Shown here one piece after another: positions 23,036 to 30,556 of a stretch of DNA of 45,385 nt (position 1 is its first letter; the number at the start of each line of letters is the position of its first letter). Position numbers and translations under genes: made by a program. This DNA is from a virus, in the IMG/VR virus record IMGVR_UViG_3300017971_000403, positions 1 to 45,385 of that record, one strand, 5' to 3'. Under the pieces are notes generated by a model, which was not told the DNA's origin, made no database searches, and saw only the letters and a program-made list of their open reading frames with translations.

Positions 23036-23455
23036 GTGCCCGAATTCAAGATCGAGATCACCCCGGAGATGCGCGTCCAGATCATGCACGCGCAGACTCT
23101 CACCGTCATCCTCGACGATGGCGACGAGCCGCCCCACCTCGAGCTCGAGGCCATCGCCGACGCGCTCGGCAAGCACTACGACTGCGACGACGTCGAGGTC
23201 GCGGTGGCCAACCTGGGGAGGCGGTACGAGGCTGCGCTTGAGGTGATCGAGGCTGCGCGGGCGATCTTCCGTGACGACGGCCAGACCCTCGTCGGCCCGG
23301 TGTCTCCGGTGTACGACAAGATCAAGGCCTTCGACGAGGTCGACGCCGACTGCAAGGTCGAGCGGCCCCTCAAGTGCAAGGACTGCGGGCGCACCTACAA
23401 CTGCGACGAGCAGGTCGACACGGCCCACAACCGCGACTGCTTCGTGGCCTTCTAG
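23036..23455 (+). CDS. Hypothetical protein with C-terminal zinc-finger (139 aa)
   Basis: GTG 23036 after GGAGG. The first 100 residues are acidic and helical. The C-terminus has a zinc-binding pattern CKDCGRTYNCDE...HNRDC, with CxxC and a distal H/C pair. No family recognised. It begins a run of small Cys-rich genes, under a TATGCT box. Confidence 0.7.
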   Translation: MPEFKIEITPEMRVQIMHAQTLTVILDDGDEPPHLELEAIADALGKHYDCDDVEVAVANLGRRYEAALEVIEAARAIFRDDGQTLVGPVSPVYDKIKAFDEVDADCKVERPLKCKDCGRTYNCDEQVDTAHNRDCFVAF

Positions 23456-23464
23456 GAGCTGGCG

Positions 23465-23653
23465 ATGGGATTCCGCTTGCGAGAGCTCATCTGGTGCCGC
23501 GACTGCGCTCTGGTGTGCGAGTACGTCTCGGGGCGGTGGGTGCAGACCAGCGAGTCGCTCACGAGGCGACAGGCGGCGGCCCGCGACATCAACGCCGGCG
23601 TCTGCACGCTCTGCAGGCACAAGCAGCGGCTCGGCCTGGGGGGATCGCGATGA
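23465..23653 (+). CDS. Small zinc-ribbon-like protein (62 aa)
   Basis: ATG 23465 with AGGAG upstream. Two CxxC pairs (WCRDCALVC and CTLCRHK) separated by about 35 residues form a probable zinc ribbon. Likely a protein- or nucleic-acid-binding mini-domain. Overlaps the next gene (ATGA). Confidence 0.65.
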   Translation: MGFRLRELIWCRDCALVCEYVSGRWVQTSESLTRRQAAARDINAGVCTLCRHKQRLGLGGSR

Positions 23654-23901
23654 GTCACCGCTTCACACCGGTCAAGGGTCTCCGCGTCGAGCTCCTCCAG
23701 AGGTACTCGCAGTGCGACCACACCACGGACTTCAAGCGCGTCGAGCACGAGAACGTCGTGCCCGCCGAGGTGTTCTGGGTGAAGCGCAACGGCGAATACC
23801 AGGTAATCACCGACCAAGGCGTCAAGTACATGGTCCGCAAGGACAACATGCTGTGGGCCTACGGGTTAGCCGGCACCATCCGCGTGAGGCTCCCGTCATG
23901 A
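23650..23901 (+). CDS. Hypothetical protein (83 aa)
   Basis: ATG 23650 overlapping the previous stop; the longer open reading upstream is shadow. Small beta-rich basic protein (VEVFWVKRNGEYQVITDQGVKY-like strands). No family recognised. Ends in an ATGA overlap. Confidence 0.65.
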   Translation: MSHRFTPVKGLRVELLQRYSQCDHTTDFKRVEHENVVPAEVFWVKRNGEYQVITDQGVKYMVRKDNMLWAYGLAGTIRVRLPS

Positions 23902-24218
23902 GCTGCCTCTGGTGCAACGGCGACGGCTGCAAGTGGTGCGAGCGGGTGGAGATCCCGGAGTGGTTCATCCCCTCGGGTCAGGCGAAGCGCCAGACCACGC
24001 ACGTCCAGGCGGGTCGGCACCCGATGGGCGGCCGTCTCATGCCCGACCCGGGTGATCGCCGTTGCGGCAACTGCCGGTTCCACTTCTTGAGGACCTGGTC
24101 GCGGAGCTACCACAAGTGCAGCCTCACCGACTACACGGGCGGCCCGGCCACGGACATCCGGATGAAGTGGCCCGCCTGCGTCGAGTGGAAGCCAGAGGAG
24201 GCCTCATGTTCGGACTGA
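23898..24218 (+). CDS. Cys-rich zinc-binding protein (106 aa)
   Basis: ATG 23898 overlapping the previous stop. Cys-rich: CLWCNGDGCKWC at the N-terminus, then CGNC near residue 55, C-S-L, and C-V-E-W towards the end. This looks like two zinc sites, DnaJ/treble-clef-like in the first. The function is unknown. The tail overlaps the next gene by 13 bases. Confidence 0.65.
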   Translation: MSCLWCNGDGCKWCERVEIPEWFIPSGQAKRQTTHVQAGRHPMGGRLMPDPGDRRCGNCRFHFLRTWSRSYHKCSLTDYTGGPATDIRMKWPACVEWKPEEASCSD

Positions 24219-24580
24219 CCGGCATGTGTCTCGTGCTCGCCATCGGCGTGATCTTCCTCGTCGACGTGTGGATGGCCTACCGAGAGGATCAGCCAGCTCG
24301 AGACGCGGTCGATGTGTCTCGCCGGGGCATTCTCGTCGGCATCGCGGCCGGGGCGGTGGCCCTGCGCGAGTTCGTCGCGGACCCGCTCGGCATCGCCGCG
24401 ATGGACTGGACGGAGCTCTTCGGCGTCGTCGGCGAACCCCTGACCGTTGCAGACTGCGAGCACGCCAAGCGGCTGTTGCTCGACGAACCCTGGGGGCAGC
24501 CGGCTCCCATCATCCTGTCACCGCAGGCCCGAGAGGACCTGCTCGCCTGTATGGGCGCGGAGGAAACATGGAAAGCGTGA
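24206..24580 (+). CDS. Membrane-anchored hypothetical protein (124 aa)
   Basis: ATG 24206 follows AGAGGAGG. An N-terminal membrane segment (LTGMCLVLAIGVIFLVDVWMA, about 4-24) is followed by a soluble part with a second moderately hydrophobic helix (GILVGIAAGAVAL). No family recognised. It overlaps the next mini-gene by 13 bases. Confidence 0.65.
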   Translation: MFGLTGMCLVLAIGVIFLVDVWMAYREDQPARDAVDVSRRGILVGIAAGAVALREFVADPLGIAAMDWTELFGVVGEPLTVADCEHAKRLLLDEPWGQPAPIILSPQAREDLLACMGAEETWKA

Positions 24581-24747
24581 AGGTCACTGATCTCGACATC
24601 CCGTTCTGGCGCATGGTCGCGCTGGTGTTCAAGCTGCAGGTCGCGTCGCTCGTCGCGAGCCTCGTCTTCTCCTGTGTCTTCGGCACCCTCGGCTTCCTGC
24701 TGGCCAGCCTGCTGCTCGTCCTGGGCGTGCTCGGGGCCTCGGCATGA
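24568..24747 (+). CDS. Small membrane protein (59 aa)
   Basis: ATG 24568 after GGAGGAA. One long hydrophobic region, possibly two short segments (ASLVASLVFSCVFG and FLLASLLLVLGVLG). It overlaps both neighbours. Function unknown; a holin-like role cannot be excluded since the endolysin gene lies about 2 kb upstream. Confidence 0.6.
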   Translation: MESVKVTDLDIPFWRMVALVFKLQVASLVASLVFSCVFGTLGFLLASLLLVLGVLGASA

Positions 24748-25304
24748 ACGCCCGGCTCATCCTCATGGAGTGGCTCACCGCGAGCAAGTACGACGGGCTC
24801 TGCAATGTTGACTGCGACTGCGGCTGCGCCATCGACGACCTGGTCCCCTGTTGTCAGGACCCCTCGAGTTGCCGCCCTGCGTACATGGTGATGGGTCCAG
24901 CTCCCGACGGCGGGGACCACGACGACTTCCACATGGTCCCCGAGCTCGACCCCGGGCAGTCCCCCGACCCGCACGACCGGTCTCTCTTCGAGATCCGGCG
25001 TCGGTACAACCGCTCGCAGTTCGAGCTCGAGTCGATGCTCCCCGACATCGCCATCGACTTCCGCACCGCGATCGAACTGGCCGAGGCCGCGGAGCTGCGC
25101 GAGAAGTGGCGGACTGGCGAGCCACCGAAGAGCGTCGACAGTGCGCTTGTCGACGACGGCGGCGACGACAACGAGGTCGTGCTCATGCTCCGCGAGGAAC
25201 GCGACGACGAGCCCGACCGCTGGTACGTCGATCAGTGGCCGACGTGCGAGTGGGGCGACGACTGGCGCTGGCTGCCGGTGCCGAAGCCCACGAGGGCGTC
25301 GTGA
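24744..25304 (+). CDS. Cys-containing acidic hypothetical protein (186 aa)
   Basis: ATGA overlap with the previous gene. An N-terminal Cys-rich patch (CNVDCDCGC, then CC and C) may bind zinc. The rest is acidic, with a helical middle and a Trp-rich end (WYVDQWPTCEWGDDWRW). No family recognised. Confidence 0.65.
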   Translation: MNARLILMEWLTASKYDGLCNVDCDCGCAIDDLVPCCQDPSSCRPAYMVMGPAPDGGDHDDFHMVPELDPGQSPDPHDRSLFEIRRRYNRSQFELESMLPDIAIDFRTAIELAEAAELREKWRTGEPPKSVDSALVDDGGDDNEVVLMLREERDDEPDRWYVDQWPTCEWGDDWRWLPVPKPTRAS

Positions 25305-26428
25305 GGTACAAGCCCAACGCGCACATCCCCGGCCTCGTCGAGAAACTCGAGGACTACCGCAACGTGCGCCAGGCGCTCAACGTCGCACAGAACGAGGGGC
25401 GCTCGTCGCGGGATCACAGGATGGCGGTCTACGGCGCGGCCGTGCGGCTCTGCGACGAGCTCGACCTCGCCATGTTCGGGGTGCTGCTCCGCGACACCGA
25501 CGACGACACCGACCCCGAGCCCCAGGCCGAGCCCGTGCCCGTGTGCCTCGGCGACGCTGCCGGCTGCCTGACGACGACGCCGGAACGCGACGACCAGCGG
25601 CAGGTCGGCGAGATCATCGACGAAGACCTGGACCACGGCCAGGCGGCCGACGTCCTGCGCGACGGCGAGGCCGTCCAGGTTGACGGCGAGGCCGAGCCCG
25701 GACTGGTCGCTGGCGTCCGGTCTTGCGGGTCGGTGGCCGTGTGGATGGGTGACGGCCGCCTGCTGATCCGGCCGCTGTCCAAGCTCACCGCCCACGGCTG
25801 GCAGGCCGGCGTCGGCGGTGAGATCACCTACACGCCCGGCGACACCATGCGCGGCGCCCTTCACGACGTGGGGATCGTGCTCCGCGAGACGGTGCCGGCC
25901 GACAGCGCCGATCAGCCGATCAAGGGCGAGGACAATCGCGTATGGCTGGCCCACAGAATCGAAGATCGCGACGATATCCGCGTGATCCACTTCGTCAGCA
26001 CCGAGCAGATCCACGTGGCCAGCGGTGACCCGAAGGTTCGCGCGTCCTGGCGCGTCGACGTGGAGGACGTCACCGACGAGGTGTCCCTGCCGTTGTCCGA
26101 CCGTGTGTCGCTGCAGGACGCCACCGCCGTCGCCCAGACCGTTGACGCATGGCTGGAAGCGGCAGGGGTGCCGTACCGGTGCCTGTTGACTCACCCGGAA
26201 GGCAGCCCGACCGGGTGGCGCCGCGCGTACCTAGTGGCCGACGACACCAGGCCCTCCAAGGGTGACCGCGAGCCCGTCCAGCCGATCCCCGTCGAACCTG
26301 CCGAAAATGCCAAGTCGTCGTCTAGTGAAACACCGGCCGAAGATGGCTGGGAGACTCTCGCGGCTCGCAAGAGCGAGGTCAAGGTCTCCCCGTTCTTCGA
26401 CCTGTTCCTCCCACGGAAGCCGTCATGA
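25301..26428 (+). CDS. Hypothetical acidic protein (375 aa)
   Basis: GTG 25301 overlaps the previous stop; the reading open further upstream is shadow. The N-terminal 75 residues are helical, followed by a strongly acidic linker and a beta-rich middle (VWMGDGRLLIRPLSKL, FVSTEQIHVASG). The C-terminus is a low-complexity Pro/Ser/Glu linker and a short basic end. No family recognised, and the acidic stretches suggest a flexible multi-part protein. Confidence 0.7.
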   Translation: MRYKPNAHIPGLVEKLEDYRNVRQALNVAQNEGRSSRDHRMAVYGAAVRLCDELDLAMFGVLLRDTDDDTDPEPQAEPVPVCLGDAAGCLTTTPERDDQRQVGEIIDEDLDHGQAADVLRDGEAVQVDGEAEPGLVAGVRSCGSVAVWMGDGRLLIRPLSKLTAHGWQAGVGGEITYTPGDTMRGALHDVGIVLRETVPADSADQPIKGEDNRVWLAHRIEDRDDIRVIHFVSTEQIHVASGDPKVRASWRVDVEDVTDEVSLPLSDRVSLQDATAVAQTVDAWLEAAGVPYRCLLTHPEGSPTGWRRAYLVADDTRPSKGDREPVQPIPVEPAENAKSSSSETPAEDGWETLAARKSEVKVSPFFDLFLPRKPS

Positions 26429-26865
26429 ACGCCGAGACCCCCATCACCCTCACCGTGCCCTACCACGCGGTTCCGTCGCTGCTGCGCATGGCCATCATCG
26501 ACATCAACCCCGAGCTCCACGCACTGTGGGTTCGCGCCTTCGACAAGGCCGTCGCCGAGGCGAGGGAGGCGGAAGAGCCCGACCCGTGGCGGTACGAACC
26601 ACCGCCCGCGACGTCATGGCGGACGGCCACGCCATCGGCCAGGGTGCGGCAGCAGCTCGAGGAAGGGCACGACTCCGTCGTGGAGGTGCTCCCGGAGCCC
26701 TACGACGTCTTTGCGGTGTACGCGGACAAGTTCCCCGACCCATCGGAGCTTATCCCCCTCCGGCGTCGTCGGTGGATGCGGACGGCCATCCGTACCGACT
26801 ACTGCGGCGGCCACCTCACCCGGATGGTCACCGACTGGGTCTACCTCGTTAGAGAGGAGGCCTGA
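26425..26865 (+). CDS. Hypothetical protein (146 aa)
   Basis: ATGA overlap with the previous gene. Mixed alpha/beta protein with an Arg-rich segment (LRRRRWMRTAIRTDY, about 115-129) near the end. It lies just before an MmcB-like nuclease gene. Not recognised. Confidence 0.7.
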   Translation: MNAETPITLTVPYHAVPSLLRMAIIDINPELHALWVRAFDKAVAEAREAEEPDPWRYEPPPATSWRTATPSARVRQQLEEGHDSVVEVLPEPYDVFAVYADKFPDPSELIPLRRRRWMRTAIRTDYCGGHLTRMVTDWVYLVREEA

Positions 26866-26868
26866 CCG

Positions 26869-27570
26869 ATGCAGACGACCCACCGCGACCTGTGTCGTCG
26901 AGCCGCTGCATGGCTCCTCAACCTGCAATGGTGTCGAGTCGCCGGCTACGAGATCGGCGGCGGCGGCGGCGTCCTCGACGCGGTTGGGGTCTCGAGCCCG
27001 GTGGACGAGCGAGCGGGCGAGGCCTACCGTGCGGAGCGTGAGCGCGTGTCTCAAGAGTGGCAGGACGCGCTCGAACGGTGGAACACCAACGGCCGGAAGG
27101 GACGACGGCCTGGTCTCAACAACCGATGGGGAGTCGAGCCCGACCGGGTTGGACGGCCGCGCATCGTCGCCGTGGAGGTGAAGCGGGCGCGCTCCGACCT
27201 GCTCGCGGATCTCCGAGTGGGGAAGATGCTGCGGTACGAGAGCGTCGCGAGCGAGTGCTACCTGGCATACGCATCGGAGTGGAGCCCCGAGACGACGCAG
27301 GAAGAGCGGGACATCGTCACCGTCGAGGAGTTGGCAGAGTTCGGGCTGCCGTCCCACTGGGGTCTGCTCCGCATGAGCATCCACCCCAACCAGGTCTACA
27401 CCGGGTTGGTGCGTCGAGCTCGCCGGCATCGTGACGCAGACCTGTCCGAAGTGCGTCTATGGACCTACCGCGTGGGGGCTTCGCTGGCCTACCGATCGGT
27501 TCAGGTCTCGTCGCCCGTGTCCGAAGAGGCCGAACCAGAGAACGAGAGCCCGGACTACACTGAAGCGTGA
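26869..27570 (+). CDS. PD-(D/E)XK nuclease-like protein (MmcB-type)
   Basis: 233 residues from ATG 26869, just after GAGGAGG. The core GVLDAVGV (D37), then RIVAVEVKRARSD (E103, K105), then a helix DLRVGKMLRYESVASECYLAY is the order found in MmcB-like DNA-repair nucleases. A charged insertion of about 55 residues (about 45-100) separates the D and ExK. It ends in a GTGA overlap with the small-terminase-like gene. Being just before the packaging genes, a role in DNA end handling is possible. Confidence 0.75.
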   Translation: MQTTHRDLCRRAAAWLLNLQWCRVAGYEIGGGGGVLDAVGVSSPVDERAGEAYRAERERVSQEWQDALERWNTNGRKGRRPGLNNRWGVEPDRVGRPRIVAVEVKRARSDLLADLRVGKMLRYESVASECYLAYASEWSPETTQEERDIVTVEELAEFGLPSHWGLLRMSIHPNQVYTGLVRRARRHRDADLSEVRLWTYRVGASLAYRSVQVSSPVSEEAEPENESPDYTEA

Positions 27571-28166
27571 GCGGAAACCCCATGCAGTCCAAGAATTCCC
27601 GGAAACCCCATGCAGTCTCTCGTCGCAAGCGATGCGGCGCGATGACTCGCAGCGGCAACCCCTGCAAGGGTTGGGCGGTCGCTGGATCGAACCGCTGCAG
27701 GATGCACGGGGGAGCTCCAGGCACCGGCCGCCCCCCCACGCACGGCCTGCACAGCAAGCGGTTCAAGAAGCTCACGGCCGAGGGCAACGATCGGATCGCG
27801 CAGCTCCGGAAGGAGCCCGACCTGCTGGACGCCAGGCACCCCGTCGCGGTGGCTGCGTTCATGGTCGAGGAGGCCGACTGGAACATGGAGGATCTCGAGT
27901 CGGTCAAGGTGCTCGTGCGCCTGGTCGACCACTGGGGGAAGAAGCAGGAGTCGGCGGTCCGTCAGAGCAAGACGGCCGAGGTGCTGACCGCGGCGGTGCT
28001 ACCGGCCGTGCAGGGGCTCGTGCTCCGCATGGTGGAGCTGGCCCGCAAGCACTTCGGAGCTGACGAGGCCGCGCTGGCCAAGTACCGAGAGGACCTCGTC
28101 GACGCCGTCAAGGCGATGGTGGCCGAGGTCGACCGAGCAGGGGCGCTACCGAGCACGGAGGGGTGA
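27567..28166 (+). CDS. Possible terminase small subunit (HGG-motif phage protein)
   Basis: 199 residues from GTG 27567, chosen for its GTGA overlap, though there is no Shine-Dalgarno; ATG 27582 is an alternative. The segment RCGAMTRSGNPCKGW followed by RCRMHGG and GRPPTHG is a Cys/His motif common in phage proteins encoded before the large terminase. The rest is helical, ending in a basic-acidic coiled region (ALAKYREDLVDAVKAMVAEV). Position supports a DNA-recognition role. Direct repeats lie at the start of this gene. Confidence 0.6.
   Translation: MSGNPMQSKNSRKPHAVSRRKRCGAMTRSGNPCKGWAVAGSNRCRMHGGAPGTGRPPTHGLHSKRFKKLTAEGNDRIAQLRKEPDLLDARHPVAVAAFMVEEADWNMEDLESVKVLVRLVDHWGKKQESAVRQSKTAEVLTAAVLPAVQGLVLRMVELARKHFGADEAALAKYREDLVDAVKAMVAEVDRAGALPSTEG
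27572..27617 (+). repeat. 18-bp direct repeat pair, 28-bp period
   Basis: CGGAAACCCCATGCAGTC occurs at 27572-27589 and again, identically, at 27600-27617. The period of 28 is not a multiple of three, so the two copies are read in different frames. This argues for a DNA-level role rather than a protein repeat. The position in the small-terminase-like gene suits a packaging recognition site or an operator. Confidence 0.85.
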
Positions 28167-28309
28167 TGAGCATGACCGCCTACGAGGTCTGGATGCACAT
28201 GGGAGCTCGACAGTCGTTCTGTCGGTGGCGCCGGCCGCTCTGGTTCTACTGGCCCAACGACTTCACGCCGTCTCAAGTGGATGAACTGCAGCGGGAGTCG
28301 ACCCCGTAG
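28166..28309 (+). CDS. Small hypothetical protein (47 aa)
   Basis: ATG 28166 (TGATG overlap, GGAGGG upstream) to TAG 28307-28309, which shares one base with the terminase GTG. The product is aromatic-rich (SFCRWRRPLWFYWPNDF). Strong ribosome site and perfect coupling on both sides suggest it is real. Function unknown. Confidence 0.6.
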   Translation: MSMTAYEVWMHMGARQSFCRWRRPLWFYWPNDFTPSQVDELQRESTP

Positions 28310-30183
28310 TGGACCCAGAGCAGGCCCAGCAGCAGTTCAAGCTCATCGCCGCGGCGATCACCACCACCCTCGGGTCGGTGGATGCTCCGCTCGACCCCTG
28401 CGACAACGTCTACCGGTTCATCCAGCACTACAACCTGCTCTTCGACGGGCAGGTCATCGACTACGAGGTCGCCTACAAGCACCTCCGCGAGATCGCCGAG
28501 GACATCCACCCGGTCATCACGCTCATGGCCGGCGCGCAGACGGGCAAGTCCGTCCTGCTCATGATCAACCTGCTGCGGGACGCCGTGATCTACTGGGGGC
28601 AGATGCTCGGGTACTACTTCCCCGACCAGCACCTCCCCCGCGCGTTCTCCACCAGGCGCTTCGCTCCCTTCGTGCGTCAGTCGCCCATCATCGGCCCGTG
28701 GCTCGGCAAGGCCACCAGCAAGGGCAAGGGGCAGGACGCGGTCTTCACGAGGACGCTCGGACCCACGACCATGTTCTTCCTCACCGTCGCCGGCCGGAGC
28801 TCGACGGAGGGGCTCCCGATGAAGGGCGTGTACTTCGACGAGGTGCGCCGGATGCAGCCGGGCGACATCGAGCGCGCGATGGAGCGCACCAGTGCCCAGG
28901 TCATGCCCCGGGACATCAAGGTGTCGACCGCGTTCTACCCCGAGAGCGACATCCACAAATACTTCCTCGAGGGCGATCAGCGGTGGTTCCACACCATCGG
29001 CGGCTGCAACTGCAAGGACGGGGTCATCCTCTCGAGGCGGTTCCCCGACTGCATCGAGGACCTCTCGAACGCGACGACGCGCGTGCTGCGCAAGGTCGAG
29101 CGGGCCTACGACAAGGCCGGGCTCCCGTACCTGGGGATGCTCCCGGCCGACATCGAGCGGTACGGCCAGGCGGTGTACCGGTGCCCGGTCTGCGGCGAGC
29201 TCATCGTCGACCCTCGAGACGGCTACTGGGTGCCCGAGGTCGAGAGCAACTACCCGCACAGCTACCAGATGCCGCAGATGCTCTCGCCGACCTACTCGGC
29301 AGCTCGGGTGCTCTACAAGCACGAGCACAGCGAGGACATCCAGGAGTTCTACAACTCCACGATCGGCATCCCCTGGATCGACCCCGAGACCCAGCCGGTG
29401 CGCCCCGAGCACTTGAAGGCCTGCGTGCGGACGGGACTGCGCTGGTGGGCGAACATGAGCGAAGCCTGGCGTCGGAAGCACGCGCACAACTGCGCGATGG
29501 GGGTCGACGTCCAGGCCGGCTACAACATCGTGGTCATCAAGAAGCTCGCGCCCAACGGCAAGTTCAGGACCGTCCACCTCGAAGTCGTCCACGGCGACGA
29601 CCCGTGGAAGCTCACCGCCCGGTTCATGGTCGAGTACGACGTCCGCATCGCAGTGGTCGACGGCGAGCCCCACTGGAACGAGGCCTTCCGATTCGTCAAG
29701 GCCTTCCCTGGTCGCGCCTGGGTGGCGGACGAGACCGACGGCAAGGTCGGCAAGATGGTGAGCTGGAAGGACCTGTCGAAGAACAAGGACCAGCGGGGCG
29801 ACGAGACGCGCTTCAAATACGGGGTGACCATCCACCGCACGAAGGGCCTGCGCTGGTCCCTGGACCGGTGGGTCAAGGGGCTCAACGAGACCCCGCACCC
29901 CACGAAGCTGGTGCAGCGGCTCCCCGTCCAGAAGGGCAAGGTGCGGCTCACCTCGGGTCTCCGTGTCGGCCGGTGGCGACCCACGCCGATCTGCCGCGAC
30001 GTCTACTGGCCCCACATGCAGGCGGTCGCGTTCCGGAAGATCTACACTACGGAGGAAGCGGAGCGGCAGGGCCGGTATCAGTACCGCGCCGAACACGTCG
30101 CGATCGACCCGCACTTCGCACATGCTGATATGTTTGCGGACGTGGCACTGGCTAGAATAGGGAAGCCGCGACTCCAGGGGTAA
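28309..30183 (+). CDS. Terminase large subunit (GpA-like)
   Basis: 624 residues from GTG 28309 (TAGTG). ATPase motor: Walker A AGAQTGKS (K80) and Walker B VYFDEVRR (D177-E178). Mid-protein zinc pair CPVCGE (C292, C295), typical of the lambda GpA-type family. Nuclease domain: GVDVQAG (D400) and a second acidic site in VVDGEPHWNE. It would cut and pump phage DNA into the prohead. The family is often linked with cos-type packaging, but the packaging mode cannot be read here. Followed closely by a small gene and the portal. Confidence 0.93.
   Translation: MDPEQAQQQFKLIAAAITTTLGSVDAPLDPCDNVYRFIQHYNLLFDGQVIDYEVAYKHLREIAEDIHPVITLMAGAQTGKSVLLMINLLRDAVIYWGQMLGYYFPDQHLPRAFSTRRFAPFVRQSPIIGPWLGKATSKGKGQDAVFTRTLGPTTMFFLTVAGRSSTEGLPMKGVYFDEVRRMQPGDIERAMERTSAQVMPRDIKVSTAFYPESDIHKYFLEGDQRWFHTIGGCNCKDGVILSRRFPDCIEDLSNATTRVLRKVERAYDKAGLPYLGMLPADIERYGQAVYRCPVCGELIVDPRDGYWVPEVESNYPHSYQMPQMLSPTYSAARVLYKHEHSEDIQEFYNSTIGIPWIDPETQPVRPEHLKACVRTGLRWWANMSEAWRRKHAHNCAMGVDVQAGYNIVVIKKLAPNGKFRTVHLEVVHGDDPWKLTARFMVEYDVRIAVVDGEPHWNEAFRFVKAFPGRAWVADETDGKVGKMVSWKDLSKNKDQRGDETRFKYGVTIHRTKGLRWSLDRWVKGLNETPHPTKLVQRLPVQKGKVRLTSGLRVGRWRPTPICRDVYWPHMQAVAFRKIYTTEEAERQGRYQYRAEHVAIDPHFAHADMFADVALARIGKPRLQG
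30149..30158 (+). promoter_or_regulatory. Candidate extended -10 (TGGCTAGAAT)
   Basis: TGGCTAGAAT near the 3' end of the terminase gene, 27 bases before the start at 30185. No -35 match, so this is a weak promoter prediction for the portal-side genes. Confidence 0.3.
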
Positions 30184-30184
30184 C

Positions 30185-30556
30185 ATGCCGATCACCGAGT
30201 CCAGCCGTCGTCTCGTTCACCAGCTCGAGCAGCGCCGGCCTGCCGAACGCGAGATCCGGCTACCGGCAGCCCTGGGGCCGACCATCCGCAAGGTGGCCGA
30301 CCCCGTCGCCAGTGTCGAGGACGTGATCGGCCGGCTGGACTACGGCGAGCCAGTGGGTCGAGCTCCGAATGGGTGGCTGCAGAGCCAGGCCGGCAAGACC
30401 GTGATCCGGGGGATGCGCCGCTGCTGCGTCTCCGTCATCCAGCGCGTCGACTCGATGCTGCACCACCTCCCCCCAGTCTCCCGCCATCAGTGCGGGACGT
30501 GCGGCTCGATCTGGGAGGTTGACTACCGTGTGAGAGAGGAGCGACACCATGCCTGA
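30185..30556 (+). CDS. Hypothetical protein between terminase and portal (123 aa)
   Basis: Basic, helical protein with Cys pairs RCC and CGTCGSIWEV near the end, perhaps a zinc site. It overlaps the portal start by 8 bases. Position suggests a packaging or head-joining helper, but no family is recognised. Confidence 0.65.
   Translation: MPITESSRRLVHQLEQRRPAEREIRLPAALGPTIRKVADPVASVEDVIGRLDYGEPVGRAPNGWLQSQAGKTVIRGMRRCCVSVIQRVDSMLHHLPPVSRHQCGTCGSIWEVDYRVREERHHA

Noticed and set aside
28273-30195. Leftward 640-codon open frame opposite the terminase
   Set aside because: Antisense shadow; the forward strand has Walker A/B and a nuclease motif and good gene coupling.
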